Source: Megaleporinus macrocephalus (Eukaryota > Chordata > Actinopteri > Characiformes > Anostomidae). Taken from it: 64,000 nt of DNA. Under the pieces are notes generated by a model, which worked only from the letters and a program-made list of their open reading frames with translations, did no database searches and was not told where the DNA came from. The stretch is taken from the NCBI GenBank assembly GCA_021613375.1, contig CM038711.1, positions 22,736,223 to 22,800,222 of the forward strand, in the 5' to 3' direction. Below, one piece after another: positions 12,701 to 26,497 of this stretch; position 1 is the stretch's first letter; every line of letters starts with the position of its first letter. The position numbers and the translations under genes are program-made.

Positions 12701-14781
12701 AAGGCATAAAGAAGATTTTACGAGTTCTGCCAGAGAGACACCCAACACGACGCAGATATCTCACAGATCTCGAGAATCTCTTCAAACTGTATGAGCAGAC
12801 TTTCGACTCACCAGGAGAAGTAAGTTACAAAGCCTGCCTGTGACCACCCTGTTTTTTTTTTTGTTTCAACTTTCTGAATCATTCATGCTGCCTCCCACCG
12901 CCTCTATTCACTAATAACACTTTTTCTCATTCACTCCTCTCTGGGCTCAGTTTGTTGCGAGAAAATGTGAGCCCTCTTGGGTTGAGATTTTTTAGACTCA
13001 CTGCAGAATTAAAAGCTTAATTGTCACTGTCAGACCAAAACTCCAGGAGAAGAAAAGTAACATTCTCTTACAGTGATTAACCTGATTTGGTTTGAATTCA
13101 TCATTTGGTGACAGTTGTGTTCAGACAGGAACAATGAGTTCTCTAACTGTTTTGATCACCTGTAACAGCCAAAGTTTACATGAACTCAACATGAAGGTAG
13201 TGCTTGTTGTTGCTGATGATGATTATGTCTGTGTTTGTGTGTGTGACACAGGAGGGAATGGCAGGCAGCATTGAGGACATTGGGGAACGTTTAAGAGACA
13301 CCAGCTATGAGGGTTTGAGATCTGTCACACCTAAATCCATACTGGACAACTGTTATAGGACAATGCACTGCCTGTTTAAAGACTGCTTCTCAGGAGACGG
13401 GGGTGATCATGACTGTAAGTAAACGTTCTAGATTGGCGCCGCCCAAAGTCTAATGCTATAAAATGCTAGGTTTAAACCTCAATTTGATGCATTCATCATT
13501 TGTATACTATTGTCTTTTCCCCCCTTGGCCCACAACAAACATTGTACAGTGCAGAGTTTCTGTAGAAACGTTTTGCCTCACACAAGCAGGACTTGCCTCA
13601 TCTCTCTGTATTGTTCTTTCTATATCATTTTACACAAGTGAGGAAAATACTTAAGTCTTATTGATCTGCAGGCTTACAAAGTGCTAAGTAAAAGCCGGTT
13701 AGACCGGTTCGACAGAAAAGGGAGAGTGTTGTTGACTTTAAATCTTAGGTTTGCATTACAAATTGAACTTAAATACCACTCACGATAAGGTTATTAAACA
13801 TGAGCTCTCATCAAAACTTCGCTCAGCTATAGGAATTTGTTCAGTGGACGTCTCTTTGCTGAGCTTGCCCGCATATTTACAGTATTTTGAAACTAAACAA
13901 ACGGGTCTCTTGAGAAAAATGAGAAAGCCCTTATGGGATGGGTACTTCCACCATGTCCTAAGGCCTCATTGTTATGCTCGGGTTGGTCAGTGTTTGCAAC
14001 ATTGTGGTATGAAACCACAGGTCCGCCATGTTCGAGTTGCTAGTCTGTGGCTGACCACCATCGTGCTCGGCGAGCGGGAACACATGCTGGGGGGATTGAG
14101 TCAACGACGTTTCCTCCATGACAAGCGAGACGGGTGTGCCTGATCTGATTTCGGCGGTGCGTGATTCAGGCGGTGTGTGTGGAGGTGTCAGTCCCCCCCA
14201 TGCCTCCACTGGCCCGCCACGGCACATTTTGCACCCTCCGGCACCGGCTCATTCCAAAACATGTTGCACAGGCTCACAAGTGACGTCTGAGGGTGACCAC
14301 AGACAGTGATCACTATGTAATTAGTTTTTGGATGCAGTCTGGAAGAAGGTCTACAACAAGGTCTACAAAGACATCCATGTTCCAACCCGCACAAACTGTA
14401 AAGGCTTGTCAGCAGGTCCAGACCTTCTTTCCTCACTCATAACCACATGCATTATGTATTAACTGCAGAACCCTTCATCACAGTTCCAGGGTACAACGCC
14501 TGAGGAGGACATAACTTGAGGAAATGCATTTAGCCATTACAGTTCATACTGTTGCTGTCACTTCATGACAAATGGTGCAATCAAAAGGCTCAGAGCGTAC
14601 TTGTAATAACCAGGCATTAAAAGTTAATACTTTAAAAAAAAAAATGTAATAACTGAATGGGTTTAATATCACTCCTGTGATAAAACAGTTCAGTAACAGT
14701 CCTGTTTCTCTTTGTCCTATGCTAGACTGTGACATCCTTCACTGGAGAAAAAGAAGGGGGATGACACCTCAGCCAACTTAA
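9668..14781 (+). CDS. il34: Interleukin-34 (CSF1R ligand), six coding exons
   Basis: The CDS joins 9668-9701, 11585-11691, 12327-12404, 12640-12819, 13252-13414 and 14726-14781: 618 bp, or 205 residues plus stop, with all introns GT-AG and phases agreeing. The product is a secreted helical cytokine that, by family, binds the CSF1 receptor and supports macrophages, microglia and osteoclast-lineage cells. Residues 1-23 form a hydrophobic signal peptide. Exon 3 encodes KHNFPINYTIQVRYEEVFRL, close to the mammalian KHYFPINYKISVPYEGVFRI segment, and exon 5 encodes SILDNCYRTMHCLF, close to the mammalian ALLDNCFRVMELLY. Cysteines at 28, 167, 173, 178 and 189 fit the disulfide-rich family pattern. There are N-glycosylation sequons at N39, N54 and N69. 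The C terminus is short and basic and lacks the long proline-rich tail of mammalian IL-34. The last exon has a duplicate 15.8 kb downstream. Confidence 0.93.
9702..11584 (+). other. il34: il34 intron 1
   Basis: A 1.9-kb intron containing a CT-rich simple repeat at about 10479-10530. Open frames in it are shadows of this low-complexity sequence. No other gene is recognised. Confidence 0.75.
11585..11691 (+). CDS. il34: il34 coding exon 2
   Basis: Completes the signal peptide (residues 12-23) and encodes the start of the mature protein: Cys28, a KDQLNSTL helix segment with a glycosylation sequon at N39, and an RRRYL end. The acceptor is ttgatag and the donor gtaaaa. Confidence 0.9.
11692..12326 (+). 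other. il34: il34 intron 2
   Basis: A 635-bp AT-rich intron. Nothing else is recognised in it. Confidence 0.8.
12327..12404 (+). CDS. il34: il34 coding exon 3 (most conserved segment)
   Basis: 26 codons, phase 0 on both sides. The block FPINYTIQVRYEEVF followed by HNISRL is the diagnostic IL-34 segment. N69 in HNIS corresponds in position to the glycosylated ANVT site of the mammalian protein. Confidence 0.93.
12640..12819 (+). CDS. il34: il34 coding exon 4
   Basis: 60 codons (residues 74-133), phase 0 on both sides. Encodes amphipathic helices, including HLEHLWLKVALEGIKKIL and a charged RHPTRRRYLTDLENLF stretch that aligns with the HPSWKYLQEVETLL region of mammalian IL-34. The donor is gtaagt. 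Confidence 0.92.
13252..13414 (+). CDS. il34: il34 coding exon 5
   Basis: Residues 134-187 plus one base. Contains VTPKSILDNCYRTMHCLFKD, the conserved C-terminal helix with Cys167 and Cys173; Cys178 follows just after it. The acceptor lies in a TG-rich tract (tgtgtgtgacacag). Reading through the gtaagt donor would give a stop after one more Lys codon. Splicing to 14726 instead restores a DYCD sequence. Confidence 0.9.
13415..14725 (+). other. il34: il34 intron 5, left breakpoint of the 15.8-kb duplication at 14261
   Basis: A 1.3-kb intron. Its last 465 bp (from 14261) are repeated at 30078 onward. A CG-containing stretch at about 13960-14240 has overlapping open frames on both strands that I do not recognise. 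Confidence 0.75.
14726..14781 (+). CDS. il34: il34 terminal coding exon 6
   Basis: The acceptor is ctatgctag. It joins phase 1 to exon 5 to give DYCDILHWRKRRGMTPQPT and stop TAA at 14779-14781. Cys189 aligns with the DCE cysteine of the mammalian protein. The exon and its flanks occur again, unchanged, at 30543-30598. Confidence 0.85.
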
Positions 14782-15051
14782 GTGGACACATTTCTGCATG
14801 TATTTTTTTGTTTGCTCCGGTGTGTTACCCACCGTGTGTGGTGATATGCTGCCTGCTTTTGTTGTGCTCCGCTTTGTACTGATATCATTACCAAAGCGAG
14901 AGTTGTTTGCTGCAAAACAAGCGAAGACCACCAGCACCCAGTGTGCTTATTGTAGACTCACAGAGGTGCTCTTCAGCATACAAACCATCCATCCAGCTAT
15001 CCATCCAGCCATCAATGCTTCTCCATGGAAAAAGACTGTTTATCCTGCTTT

Positions 15052-15111
<60 letters not shown>

Positions 15112-15770
15112 TCTGGAAGAGAGCAGCTATGATCATTGTGCTGTAGCACATTATATTTTTAATTAGAAACATTCTTGACTATAGCTAACTCTACCATTAG
15201 TCTTTCTCCCAGACTCACACTGACCAAAAAACCATAATGGTGTTTTTAACGATGCTCTTGATGCCCTGCGCCACATCAGTATATAATCATCATTGTTCCA
15301 CACTGATATAGTATAAAAGTAATATAAGTGATTGGTAGAGTTTTGTTCTATATGTATAAATTGCATGCAGATGTTTTGCTGACTGCTGGCTTAGTCAGCA
15401 AATTCCTCTATGTTTAACTGCCCATGCTGTGCGCTTTGATGTAGGCTAAACGCTGATGTCAATTTGTACCAAAGGATATTAAGTGTGTTCAGTTTTTTTT
15501 AAGGTGAGCAAGATCTATGTTATATCTTTTATACGTTGTTTGTGACTTATTTATTTGAAGACCTCTACAGAATGTTCTGGTAACGATCGTGTTGTTGTAA
15601 AAAAGAAAATAAATGTAGCTCTGTCGCCCCCTTGTGTTCTTTCTGTACATAGTCAGGTTTACAGTACTGCTGTATGGGACTTAGTCTTGCATGACTGTCA
15701 ATGTACAGTATGTGTCTGTTACTGTTTAAATATATTTTATAAACCAATAAAAATACTAAAATAGTATTAA
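14782..15770 (+). other. il34: il34 3' UTR with poly(A) signals
   Basis: AATAAA hexamers lie at 15608-15613 and 15746-15751. The second is followed by an AT-rich stretch in which the message probably ends. A CA microsatellite (15053-15107) lies within the UTR. The exact end is inferred. Confidence 0.55.
15053..15107. repeat. (CA)n microsatellite
   Basis: About 55 bp of pure CA. The counterpart in the duplicate copy (30870-30930) is 6 bp longer, the only length difference I find in the unique part of the duplication. Confidence 0.95.
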
Positions 15771-16303
15771 AAATAGTGAGCAAAATATCATAACTTCCAG
15801 TTTTAGCTAGAGCTAGTTACTCAGGAGATAAACTTTATGATCCTTTTATTTTCTGCAGAGCTGACCCCACTGTAACCATACAACATCATCACAGTGCATT
15901 AGTGGTGGCCCACTGGTAGAGGAATTGGCCTATTTGTCTATTTTTATAATGAACTAAACATTGCCATTTGCTTCTGGTCATGGTTTAATAGTACATGTGC
16001 ACACAAGTCTTAACAGTCAAGGCTTCCTTTAAATAGTCCAGATTGACTCTTTGTCGCCACATAATAAGTGTTACTTGATTCAGTATAGATATGTGTGTAT
16101 ACAGTCACGCTAAGCAATGACCAACACTGTAAACAATAACCTGCATGAAATAAAACATCTAATATAATAGTCTGGACTGTGGTTCTATTATACATTAGCA
16201 GTTAAAACAGGACTGGAAGGGGCTACACAAGTACATAGGATTATTGATGATAATATTATATAATTATACCATCCTCTTCTCTGTCCTTTACTAACTGTAT
16301 TTA

Positions 16304-16335
<32 letters not shown>
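16304..16335. repeat. (AAT)n microsatellite
   Basis: About ten AAT units, present at the same length in the duplicate copy near 32127-32158. Confidence 0.9.
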
Positions 16336-16336
<1 letters not shown>

Positions 16337-18375
16337 TAAAAAACAATTTTCATTAAGTTATATTATTTTTAATCTTTCATCTGCATTCTTCTCAGTTTTT
16401 TTACGTTTTTCATCCCTCGCTTCTTTCATGGACATTTTTTTATTATTACTGTCCCTCACCCCTCTATGTGTCTAATCCACATTCATACTGACTCACTCCT
16501 CTATGTGTCTAATCCACAGCCACACTGACACACACTCCTCTATGTGTCTAATCCACATATATACTGACACACTCTTCTATGTGTCTAATCCACATTCATA
16601 CTGACACACTCTTCTATGTGTCTAATCCACAGCCACACTGACACACACTCCTCTATGTGTCTAATCCACAGCCACACTGACACACACTCATCTATGTGTC
16701 TAATCCACAGTCATATTGATTCTCACTCCTCTGTGTCTAATCCACAGCCATATTGACACACACTCCTTTATGTGTCTAATCCACATTCATACTGACACAC
16801 TCCTATGTGTCTAATCCACAGCCACACTGACACACACTCCTCTGTGTCTAATCCACAGCCACACTGACACACACTCCTCTATGTGTCTAATCCACAGCCA
16901 CACTGACACACACTCCTCTGTGTCCAATCCACAGCCACACTGACACACACCCCTCTATGTGTCTAATCCACATTTATACTGACTCTCACTCCTCTATGTG
17001 TCTAATCCACAGCCACACTGGCACACACTCCTCTATGTGTCTAATCCACGATCATACTGACTCTCACTCCTCTATGTGTCTAATCCACCGCCACACTGAC
17101 ACACACTCCTCTATGTGTCTAATTCACATTCATACTGACACACACTACTCTGTGTCTAATCCACAGCCACACTGACACACACTCCTCTATGTGTCTAATC
17201 CACAGCCATACTGATACACACTCCTCTATGTGTCTAATCCACATTCATACTGACACACACTCCTCTATGTATCTAATCCACAGCCATATTGACACACACT
17301 CCTCTATGTGTCTAATCCACATTCATACTGACACACACTCCTCTGTGTCTAATCCACATTCATACTGACACACTCCTCTATGTGTCTAATCCACAGCCAC
17401 ACTGACACACACTCCTCTGTGTCTAATCCACAGCCACACTGACACACACTCCTCTATGTGTCTAATCCACATTCATACTGACTCTCACTCCTCTATGTGT
17501 CTAATCCACAGCCATACTGACACACACTCCTCTGTGTCTAATCCACAGCCATATTGACACACACTCCTTTATGTGTCTAATCCACAGCCATACTGACACA
17601 CACTCCTTTATGTGTCTAATCCACAGCCACACTGACACACACTCATCTATGTGTCTAATCCACAGTCATATTGACCCTCACTCCTCTATGTGTCTAATCC
17701 ACAGCCACACTGACACACACTCATCTATGTGTCTAATCCACAGTCATATTGACTCTCACTCCTCTATGTGTCTAATCCACAGCCATATTGACACACACTC
17801 CTTTATGTGTCTAATCCACATTCATACTGACACACTCCTCTATGTGTCTAATCCACAGCCACACTGACATACACTCCTCTGTGTCTAATCCACAGCCACA
17901 CTGACACACACTCCTCTATGTGTCTAATCCACAGTCATACTAACACACACTCCTTTATGTGTCTAATCCACAGCCACACTGACACACACTCCTCTATGTG
18001 TCTAATCCACAGCCATATTGACACACACTCCTCTATGTGTCTAATCCACATTCATACTGACACACTCCTCTATGTGTCTAATCCACAGCCACACTGACAC
18101 ACACTCCTCTGTGTCTAATCCACAGCCACACTGACACACACTCCTCTACGTGTCTAATCCACACCCATACTGACATACACTCCTCTGTGTGTCTAATCCA
18201 CAGCCACACTGACACACACTCCTCTGTGTCCAATCCACAGCCACACTGACACACACTCCTCTATGTGTCTAATCCACATTCATACTGACACACATTCCTA
18301 TATGTCTAATACACATTCATACTGACTGTCACTCCTCTGTGTCTAATCCACAGCCACACTGACAGGCACTCCTCT

Positions 18376-21300
18376 ATGTGTCTAATCCACATTCATACTG
18401 ACTCTCACTCCTCTATGTCTCTAATCCACAGCCATACTGACACACACTCCTCTATGTGTCTAATCCACATTCATACTGACTCTCACTCCTCTATGTGTCT
18501 AATCCATAGCCATACGGACACACACTCCTGTATGTGTCTAATCCACAGCCATATTGACACACACTCATCTATGTGTCTAATCCACAGTCATATTGACCCT
18601 CACTCCTCTATGTGTCTAATCCACAGCCACACTGACACACACTCATCTATGTGTCTAATCCACAGTCATATTGACTCTCACTCCTCTATGTGTCTAATCC
18701 ACAGCCATATCGACACACACTTCTTTATGTGTCTAATCCACAGCCATATTGACACACACTTCTTTATGTGTCTAATCCACGATCATACTGACTCTCACTC
18801 CTCTATGTGTCTAATCCACAGCCACACTGACACACACTCCTCTATGTGTCTAATCCACAGCCACACTGACACACACTCCTCTATGTGTCTAATCCACAGC
18901 CACACTGACACACACTCCTCTATGTGTCTAATCCACAGCCACACTGACACACACTCCTCTATATGTCTAATCCACAGCCACACTGACACACACCCCTCTA
19001 TGTTTCTAATCCACATTTATACTGACTCTTACTCCTCTATGTGTCTAATCCACAGCCACACTGACACACACTCCTCTATGTGTCTAATCCACATTCATAC
19101 TGACACACTCTTTTATGTGTCTAATCCACAGCCACACTGACACACACTCCTCTATGTGTCTAATCCACAGCCACACTGACACACACTCATCTATGTGTCT
19201 AATCCACAGTCATATTGATTCTCACTCCTCTATGTGTCTAATCCACAGCCATATTGACACACACTCCTTTATGTGTCTAATCCACATTCATACTGACACA
19301 CTCCTATGTGTCTAATCCACAGCCACACTGACACACACTCCTCTGTGTCTAATCCACAGCCACACTGACACACACTCCTCTATGTGTCTAATCCACAGCC
19401 ACACTGACACACACTCCTCTGTGTCCAATCCACAGCCACACTGACACACACCCCTCTATGTGTCTAATCCACATTTATACTGACTCTCACTCCTCTATGT
19501 GTCTAATCCACAGCCACACTGGCACACACTCCTCTATGTGTCTAATTCACATTCATACTGACACACACTCCTCTGTGTCTAATCCACAGCCACACTGACA
19601 CACACTCCTCTATGTGTCTAATCCACAGCCACACTGACACACACTCCTCTGTGTCCAATCCACAGCCACACTGACACACACCCCTCTATGTGTCTAATCC
19701 ACGATCATACTGACTCTCACTCCTCTATGTGTCTAATCCACCGCCACACTGACACACACTCCTCTATGTGTCTAATTCACATTCATACTGACACACACTA
19801 CTCTGTGTCTAATCCACAGCCACACTGACACACACTCCTCTATGTGTCTAATCCACAGCCATACTGATACACACTCCTCTATGTGTCTAATCCACATTCA
19901 TACTGACACACACTCCTCTATGTATCTAATCCACAGCCATATTGACACACACTCCTCTATGTGTCTAATCCACATTCATACTGACACACACTCCTCTGTG
20001 TCTAATCCACATTCATACTGACACACTCCTCTATGTGTCTAATCCACAGCCACACTGACACACACTCCTCTGTGTCTAATCCACAGCCACACTGACACAC
20101 ACTCCTCTATGTGTCTAATCCACATTCATACTGACTCTCACTCCTCTATGTGTCTAATCCACAGCCATACTGACACACACTCCTCTGTGTCTAATCCACA
20201 GCCATATTGACACACACTCCTTTATGTGTCTAATCCACAGCCATACTGACACACACTCCTTTATGTGTCTAATCCACAGCCACACTGACACACACTCATC
20301 TATGTGTCTAATCCACAGTCATATTGACCCTCACTCCTCTATGTGTCTAATCCACAGCCACACTGACACACACTCATCTATGTGTCTAATCCACAGTCAT
20401 ATTGACTCTCACTCCTCTATGTGTCTAATCCACAGCCATATTGACACACACTCCTTTATGTGTCTAATCCACATTCATACTGACACACTCCTCTATGTGT
20501 CTAATCCACAGCCACACTGACATACACTCCTCTGTGTCTAATCCACAGCCACACTGACACACACTCCTCTATGTGTCTAATCCACAGTCATACTGACACA
20601 CACTCCTTTATGTGTCTAATCCACAGCCACACTGACACACACTCCTCTATGTGTCTAATCCACAGCCATATTGACACACACTCCTCTATGTGTCTAATCA
20701 ACATTCATACTGACACACTCCTCTATGTGTCTAATCCACAGCCACACTGACACACACTCCTCTGTGTCTAATCCACAGCCACACTGACACACACTCCTCT
20801 ACGTGACTAATCCACACCCATACTGACACACACTCCTCTGTGTGTCTAATCCACAGCCACACTGACACACACTCCTCTGTGTCCAATCCACAGCCACACT
20901 GACACACACTCCTCTATGTGTCTAATCCACATTCATACTGACACACATTCCTATATGTCTAATACACATTCATACTGACTGTCACTCCTCTGTGTCTAAT
21001 CCACAGCCACACTGACAGGCACTCCTCTATGTGTCTAATCCACATTCATACTGACTCTCACTCCTCTATGTCTCTAATCCACAGCCATACTGACACACAC
21101 TCCTCTATGTGTCTAATCCACATTCATACTGACTCTCACTCCTCTATGTGTCTAATCCATAGCCATACTGACACACACTCCTCTATGTGTCTAATCCACA
21201 GCCATATTGACACACACTCATCTATGTGTCTAATCCACAGTCATATTGACCCTCACTCCTCTATGTGTCTAATCCACAGCCACACTGACACACACTCATC

Positions 21301-23068
21301 TATGTGTCTAATCCACAGTCATATTGACTCTCACTCCTCTATGTGTCTAATCCACAGCCATATCGACACACACTTCTTTATGTGTCTAATCCACAGCCAT
21401 ATTGACACACACTTCTTTATGTGTCTAATCCACGATCATACTGACTCTCACTCCTCTATGTGTCTAATCCACAGCCACACGGACACACACTCCTCTATGT
21501 GTCTAATCCACAGCCACACTGACACACACTCCTCTTTGTGTCTAATTCAAAGTCATATTGACCTTCACTCCTCTGTGTCTATTCCACAGCCATACTGTCA
21601 CACACCCCTCTGTGTCTAATCCACAGCCACACTGACACACACTCCTCTATGTGTCTAATCCACAGCCACACTGAAACACACCCCTCTATGTGTCTAATCC
21701 ACATTTATACTGACTCTCACTCCTCTATGTGTCTAATCCACAGTCATACTGACACACACTCCTCTATGTATCTAATCCACAGCCATATTGACACACACTC
21801 CTCTATGTGTCTAATCCACAGCCACACTGACACACACTCCTCTATGTGTCTAATCCACAGCCACACTGACACACACTCCTCTGTATCTAATCCACCGCCA
21901 CACTGACACACACTCCTCTACGAGTCTAATCCACAGCCACACTGACACACACTCCTCTGTGTCTAATCCATTTATACTGACACACACTCCTCTATGTGTC
22001 TAATCCACAGCCATACTGACACACACTCCTCTATGTGTCTAATCCACAGCCACACTGACCCTTACTCCTCTGTGTCCAATCCACAGCCACAGTGACACAC
22101 ACTCCTCTATGTGTCTAATCCACATTATACTGACACACACTCCACTATGTGTCTAATCCACAGCCATACTGACACACACTCCTCTATATGTCTAATCCAC
22201 AGCCATACTGACACACACTCATCTATGTGTCTAATCCACAGTCATATTGACTCTCACTCCTCTATGTGTCTAATCCACAGCCATATCGACACACACTTCT
22301 TTATGTGTCTAATCCACAGCCATATTGACACACACTTCTTTATGTGTCTAATCCACAGCCACACTGACACACACTCCTCTATGTGTCTAATCCACAGCCA
22401 CACTGACACACACTCATCTATGTGTCTAATCCACGATCATACTGACTCTCACTCCTCTATGTGTCTAATCCACAGCCATATTGACACACACTCCTTTATG
22501 TGTCTAATCCACATTCATACTGACACACTCCTCTATGTGTCTAATCCACAGCCACACTGACATACACTCCTCTGTGTCTAATCCACAGCCACACTGACAC
22601 ACACTCCTCTATGTGTCTAATCCACAGTCATACTAACACACACTCCTTTATGTGTCTAATCCACAGCCACACTGACACACACTCCTCTATGTGTCTAATC
22701 CACAGCCATATTGACACACACTCCTCTATGTGTCTAATCCACATTCATACTGACACACTCCTCTATGTGTCTAATCCACAGCCACACTGACACACACTCC
22801 TCTGTGTCTAATCCACAGCCACACTGACACACACTCCTCTACGTGTCTAATCCACACCCATACTGACATACACTCCTCTGTGTGTCTAATCCACAGCCAC
22901 ACTGACACACACTCCTCTGTGTCCAATCCACAGCCACACTGACACACACTCCTCTATGTGTCTAATCCACATTCATACTGACACACATTCCTATATGTCT
23001 AATACACATTCATACTGACTGTCACTCCTCTGTGTCTAATCCACAGCCACACTGACAGGCACTCCTCT
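18376..23068. repeat. Higher-order repeat block, 4693 bp (first copy)
   Basis: A pattern of variant units starting at 18376 recurs at 23069, and a related half-block lies at 21029 and 25722. A partner pattern precedes each by exactly 805 bp (17571, 20224, about 22264 and 24917). The next copy runs 23069-27761 plus a SINE insertion. Confidence 0.75.
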
Positions 23069-26000
23069 ATGTGTCTAATCCACATTCATACTGACTCTCA
23101 CTCCTCTATGTCTCTAATCCACAGCCATACTGACACACACTCCTCTATGTGTCTAATCCACATTCATACTGACTCTCACTCCTCTATGTGTCTAATCCAC
23201 AGCCATACTGACACACACTCCTCTATGTGTCTAATCCACAGCCATATTGACACACACTCATCTATGTGTCTAATCCACAGTCATATTGACCCTCACTCCT
23301 CTATGTGTCTAATCCACAGCCACACTGACACACACTCATCTATGTGTCTAATCCACAGTCATATTGACTCTCACTCCTCTATGTGTCTAATCCACAGCCA
23401 TATCGACACACACTTCTTTATGTGTCTAATCCACAGCCATATTGACACACACTTCTTTATGTGTCTAATCCACGATCATACTGACTCTCACTCCTCTATG
23501 TGTCTAATCCACAGCCACACTGACACACACTCCTCTATGTGTCTAATCCATAGCCACACTGACACACACTCCTCTATGTGTCTAATCCACAGCCACACTG
23601 ACACACACTCCTCTATGTGTCTAATCCACAGCCACACTGACACACACTCCTCTATATGTCTAATCCACAGCCACACTGACACACACCCCTCTATGTTTCT
23701 AATCCACATTTATACTGACTCTTACTCCTCTATGTGTCTAATCCACAGCCACACTGACACACACTCCTCTATGTGTCTAATCCACATTCATACTGACACA
23801 CTCTTTTATGTGTCTAATCCACAGCCACACTGACACACACTCCTCTATGTGTCTAATCCACAGCCACACTGACACACACTCATCTATGTGTCTAATCCAC
23901 AGTCATATTGATTCTCACTCCTCTATGTGTCTAATCCACAGCCATATTGACACACACTCCTTTATGTGTCTAATCCACATTCATACTGACACACTCCTAT
24001 GTGTCTAATCCACAGCCACACTGACACACACTCCTCTGTGTCTAATCCACAGCCACACTGACACACACTCCTCTATGTGTCTAATCCACAGCCACACTGA
24101 CACACACTCCTCTGTGTCCAATCCACAGCCACACTGACACACACCCCTCTATGTGTCTAATCCACATTTATACTGACTCTCACTCCTCTATGTGTCTAAT
24201 CCACAGCCACACTGGCACACACTCCTCTATGTGTCTAATTCACATTCATACTGACACACACTCCTCTGTGTCTAATCCACAGCCACACTGACACACACTC
24301 CTCTATGTGTCTAATCCACAGCCACACTGACACACACTCCTCTGTGTCCAATCCACAGCCACACTGACACACACCCCTCTATGTGTCTAATCCACGATCA
24401 TACTGACTCTCACTCCTCTATGTGTCTAATCCACCGCCACACTGACACACACTCCTCTATGTGTCTAATTCACATTCATACTGACACACACTACTCTGTG
24501 TCTAATCCACAGCCACACTGACACACACTCCTCTATGTGTCTAATCCACAGCCATACTGATACACACTCCTCTATGTGTCTAATCCACATTCATACTGAC
24601 ACACACTCCTCTATGTATCTAATCCACAGCCATATTGACACACACTCCTCTATGTGTCTAATCCACATTCATACTGACACACACTCCTCTGTGTCTAATC
24701 CACATTCATACTGACACACTCCTCTATGTGTCTAATCCACAGCCACACTGACACACACTCCTCTGTGTCTAATCCACAGCCACACTGACACACACTCCTC
24801 TATGTGTCTAATCCACATTCATACTGACTCTCACTCCTCTATGTGTCTAATCCACAGCCATACTGACACACACTCCTCTGTGTCTAATCCACAGCCATAT
24901 TGACACACACTCCTTTATGTGTCTAATCCACAGCCATACTGACACACACTCCTTTATGTGTCTAATCCACAGCCACACTGACACACACTCATCTATGTGT
25001 CTAATCCACAGTCATATTGACCCTCACTCCTCTATGTGTCTAATCCACAGCCACACTGACACACACTCATCTATGTGTCTAATCCACAGTCATATTGACT
25101 CTCACTCCTCTATGTGTCTAATCCACAGCCATATTGACACACACTCCTTTATGTGTCTAATCCACATTCATACTGACACACTCCTCTATGTGTCTAATCC
25201 ACAGCCACACTGACATACACTCCTCTGTGTCTAATCCACAGCCACACTGACACACACTCCTCTATGTGTCTAATCCACAGTCATACTGACACACACTCCT
25301 TTATGTGTCTAATCCACAGCCACACTGACACACACTCCTCTATGTGTCTAATCCACAGCCATATTGACACACACTCCTCTATGTGTCTAATCCACATTCA
25401 TACTGACACACTCCTCTATGTGTCTAATCCACAGCCACACTGACACACACTCCTCTGTGTCTAATCCACAGCCACACTGACACACACTCCTCTACGTGAC
25501 TAATCCACACCCATACTGACACACACTCCTCTGTGTGTCTAATCCACAGCCACACTGACACACACTCCTCTGTGTCCAATCCACAGCCACACTGACACAC
25601 ACTCCTCTATGTGTCTAATCCACATTCATACTGACACACATTCCTATATGTCTAATACACATTCATACTGACTGTCACTCCTCTGTGTCTAATCCACAGC
25701 CACACTGACAGGCACTCCTCTATGTGTCTAATCCACATTCATACTGACTCTCACTCCTCTATGTCTCTAATCCACAGCCATACTGACACACACTCCTCTA
25801 TGTGTCTAATCCACATTCATACTGACTCTCACTCCTCTATGTGTCTAATCCACAGCCATACTGACACACACTCCTCTATGTGTCTAATCCACAGCCATAT
25901 TGACACACACTCATCTATGTGTCTAATCCACAGTCATATTGACCCTCACTCCTCTATGTGTCTAATCCACAGCCACACTGACACACACTCATCTATGTGT

Positions 26001-26173
26001 CTAATCCACAGTCATATTGACTCTCACTCCTCTATGTGTCTAATCCACAGCCATATCGACACACACTTCTTTATGTGTCTAATCCACAGCCATATTGACA
26101 CACACTTCTTTATGTGTCTAATCCACGATCATACTGACTCTCACTCCTCTATGTGTCTAATCCACAGCCACAC

Positions 26174-26497
26174 CAATTACCAATTATCAATGTACGACGA
26201 CGTACGACGTACGATTAGCCACATGTGTTTACACACAGCGGAATTTGACCTCCGCATTTAACCCATCCGTGCAGTGAAACACCCACATATACACACACTA
26301 GTGAACATACACACTAGGGGGCGGTGAGCACACGTGCCCGGAGCGGTGGGCAGCCCTTATCCACGGCGCCCGGGGAGCAGTTGGGGTTAGGTGCCTTGCC
26401 CAAGGGCACTACAGTCATGACTTGCCGGTCCCAGGGATCGAACCGGCGACCTTCCGGTCACAAGACCGGATCCCTAACCTTCAGCCCACGACTGCCC
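26174..26497 (-). mobile_element. tRNA-derived SINE inserted in the minisatellite
   Basis: A unique stretch of about 324 bp interrupts the array. Read on the minus strand it starts GGGGCAGTCGTGGGCTGAAGG, then shows an A-box-like word and a B box (GGTTCGATCCC, plus-strand 26434-26444), followed by a body of the type common in fish genomes. A 6-bp word, CCACAC, is found on both sides (26168-26173 and 26498-26503), a likely short target-site duplication. The equivalent place in the earlier block, near 21480, has no insertion. Confidence 0.85.

Noticed and set aside
13414..13422. il34 ending at the in-frame TAA right after exon 5 (DCK stop)
   Set aside because: The site is a good gtaagt donor, and splicing to 14726 gives the DYCD continuation expected for the family. 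An intron-retained short form remains possible.
13751..14309. Overlapping frames on both strands in il34 intron 5
   Set aside because: No similarity I recognise and no splice sites in register. It lies inside a well-supported intron, though a diverged repeat cannot be excluded.
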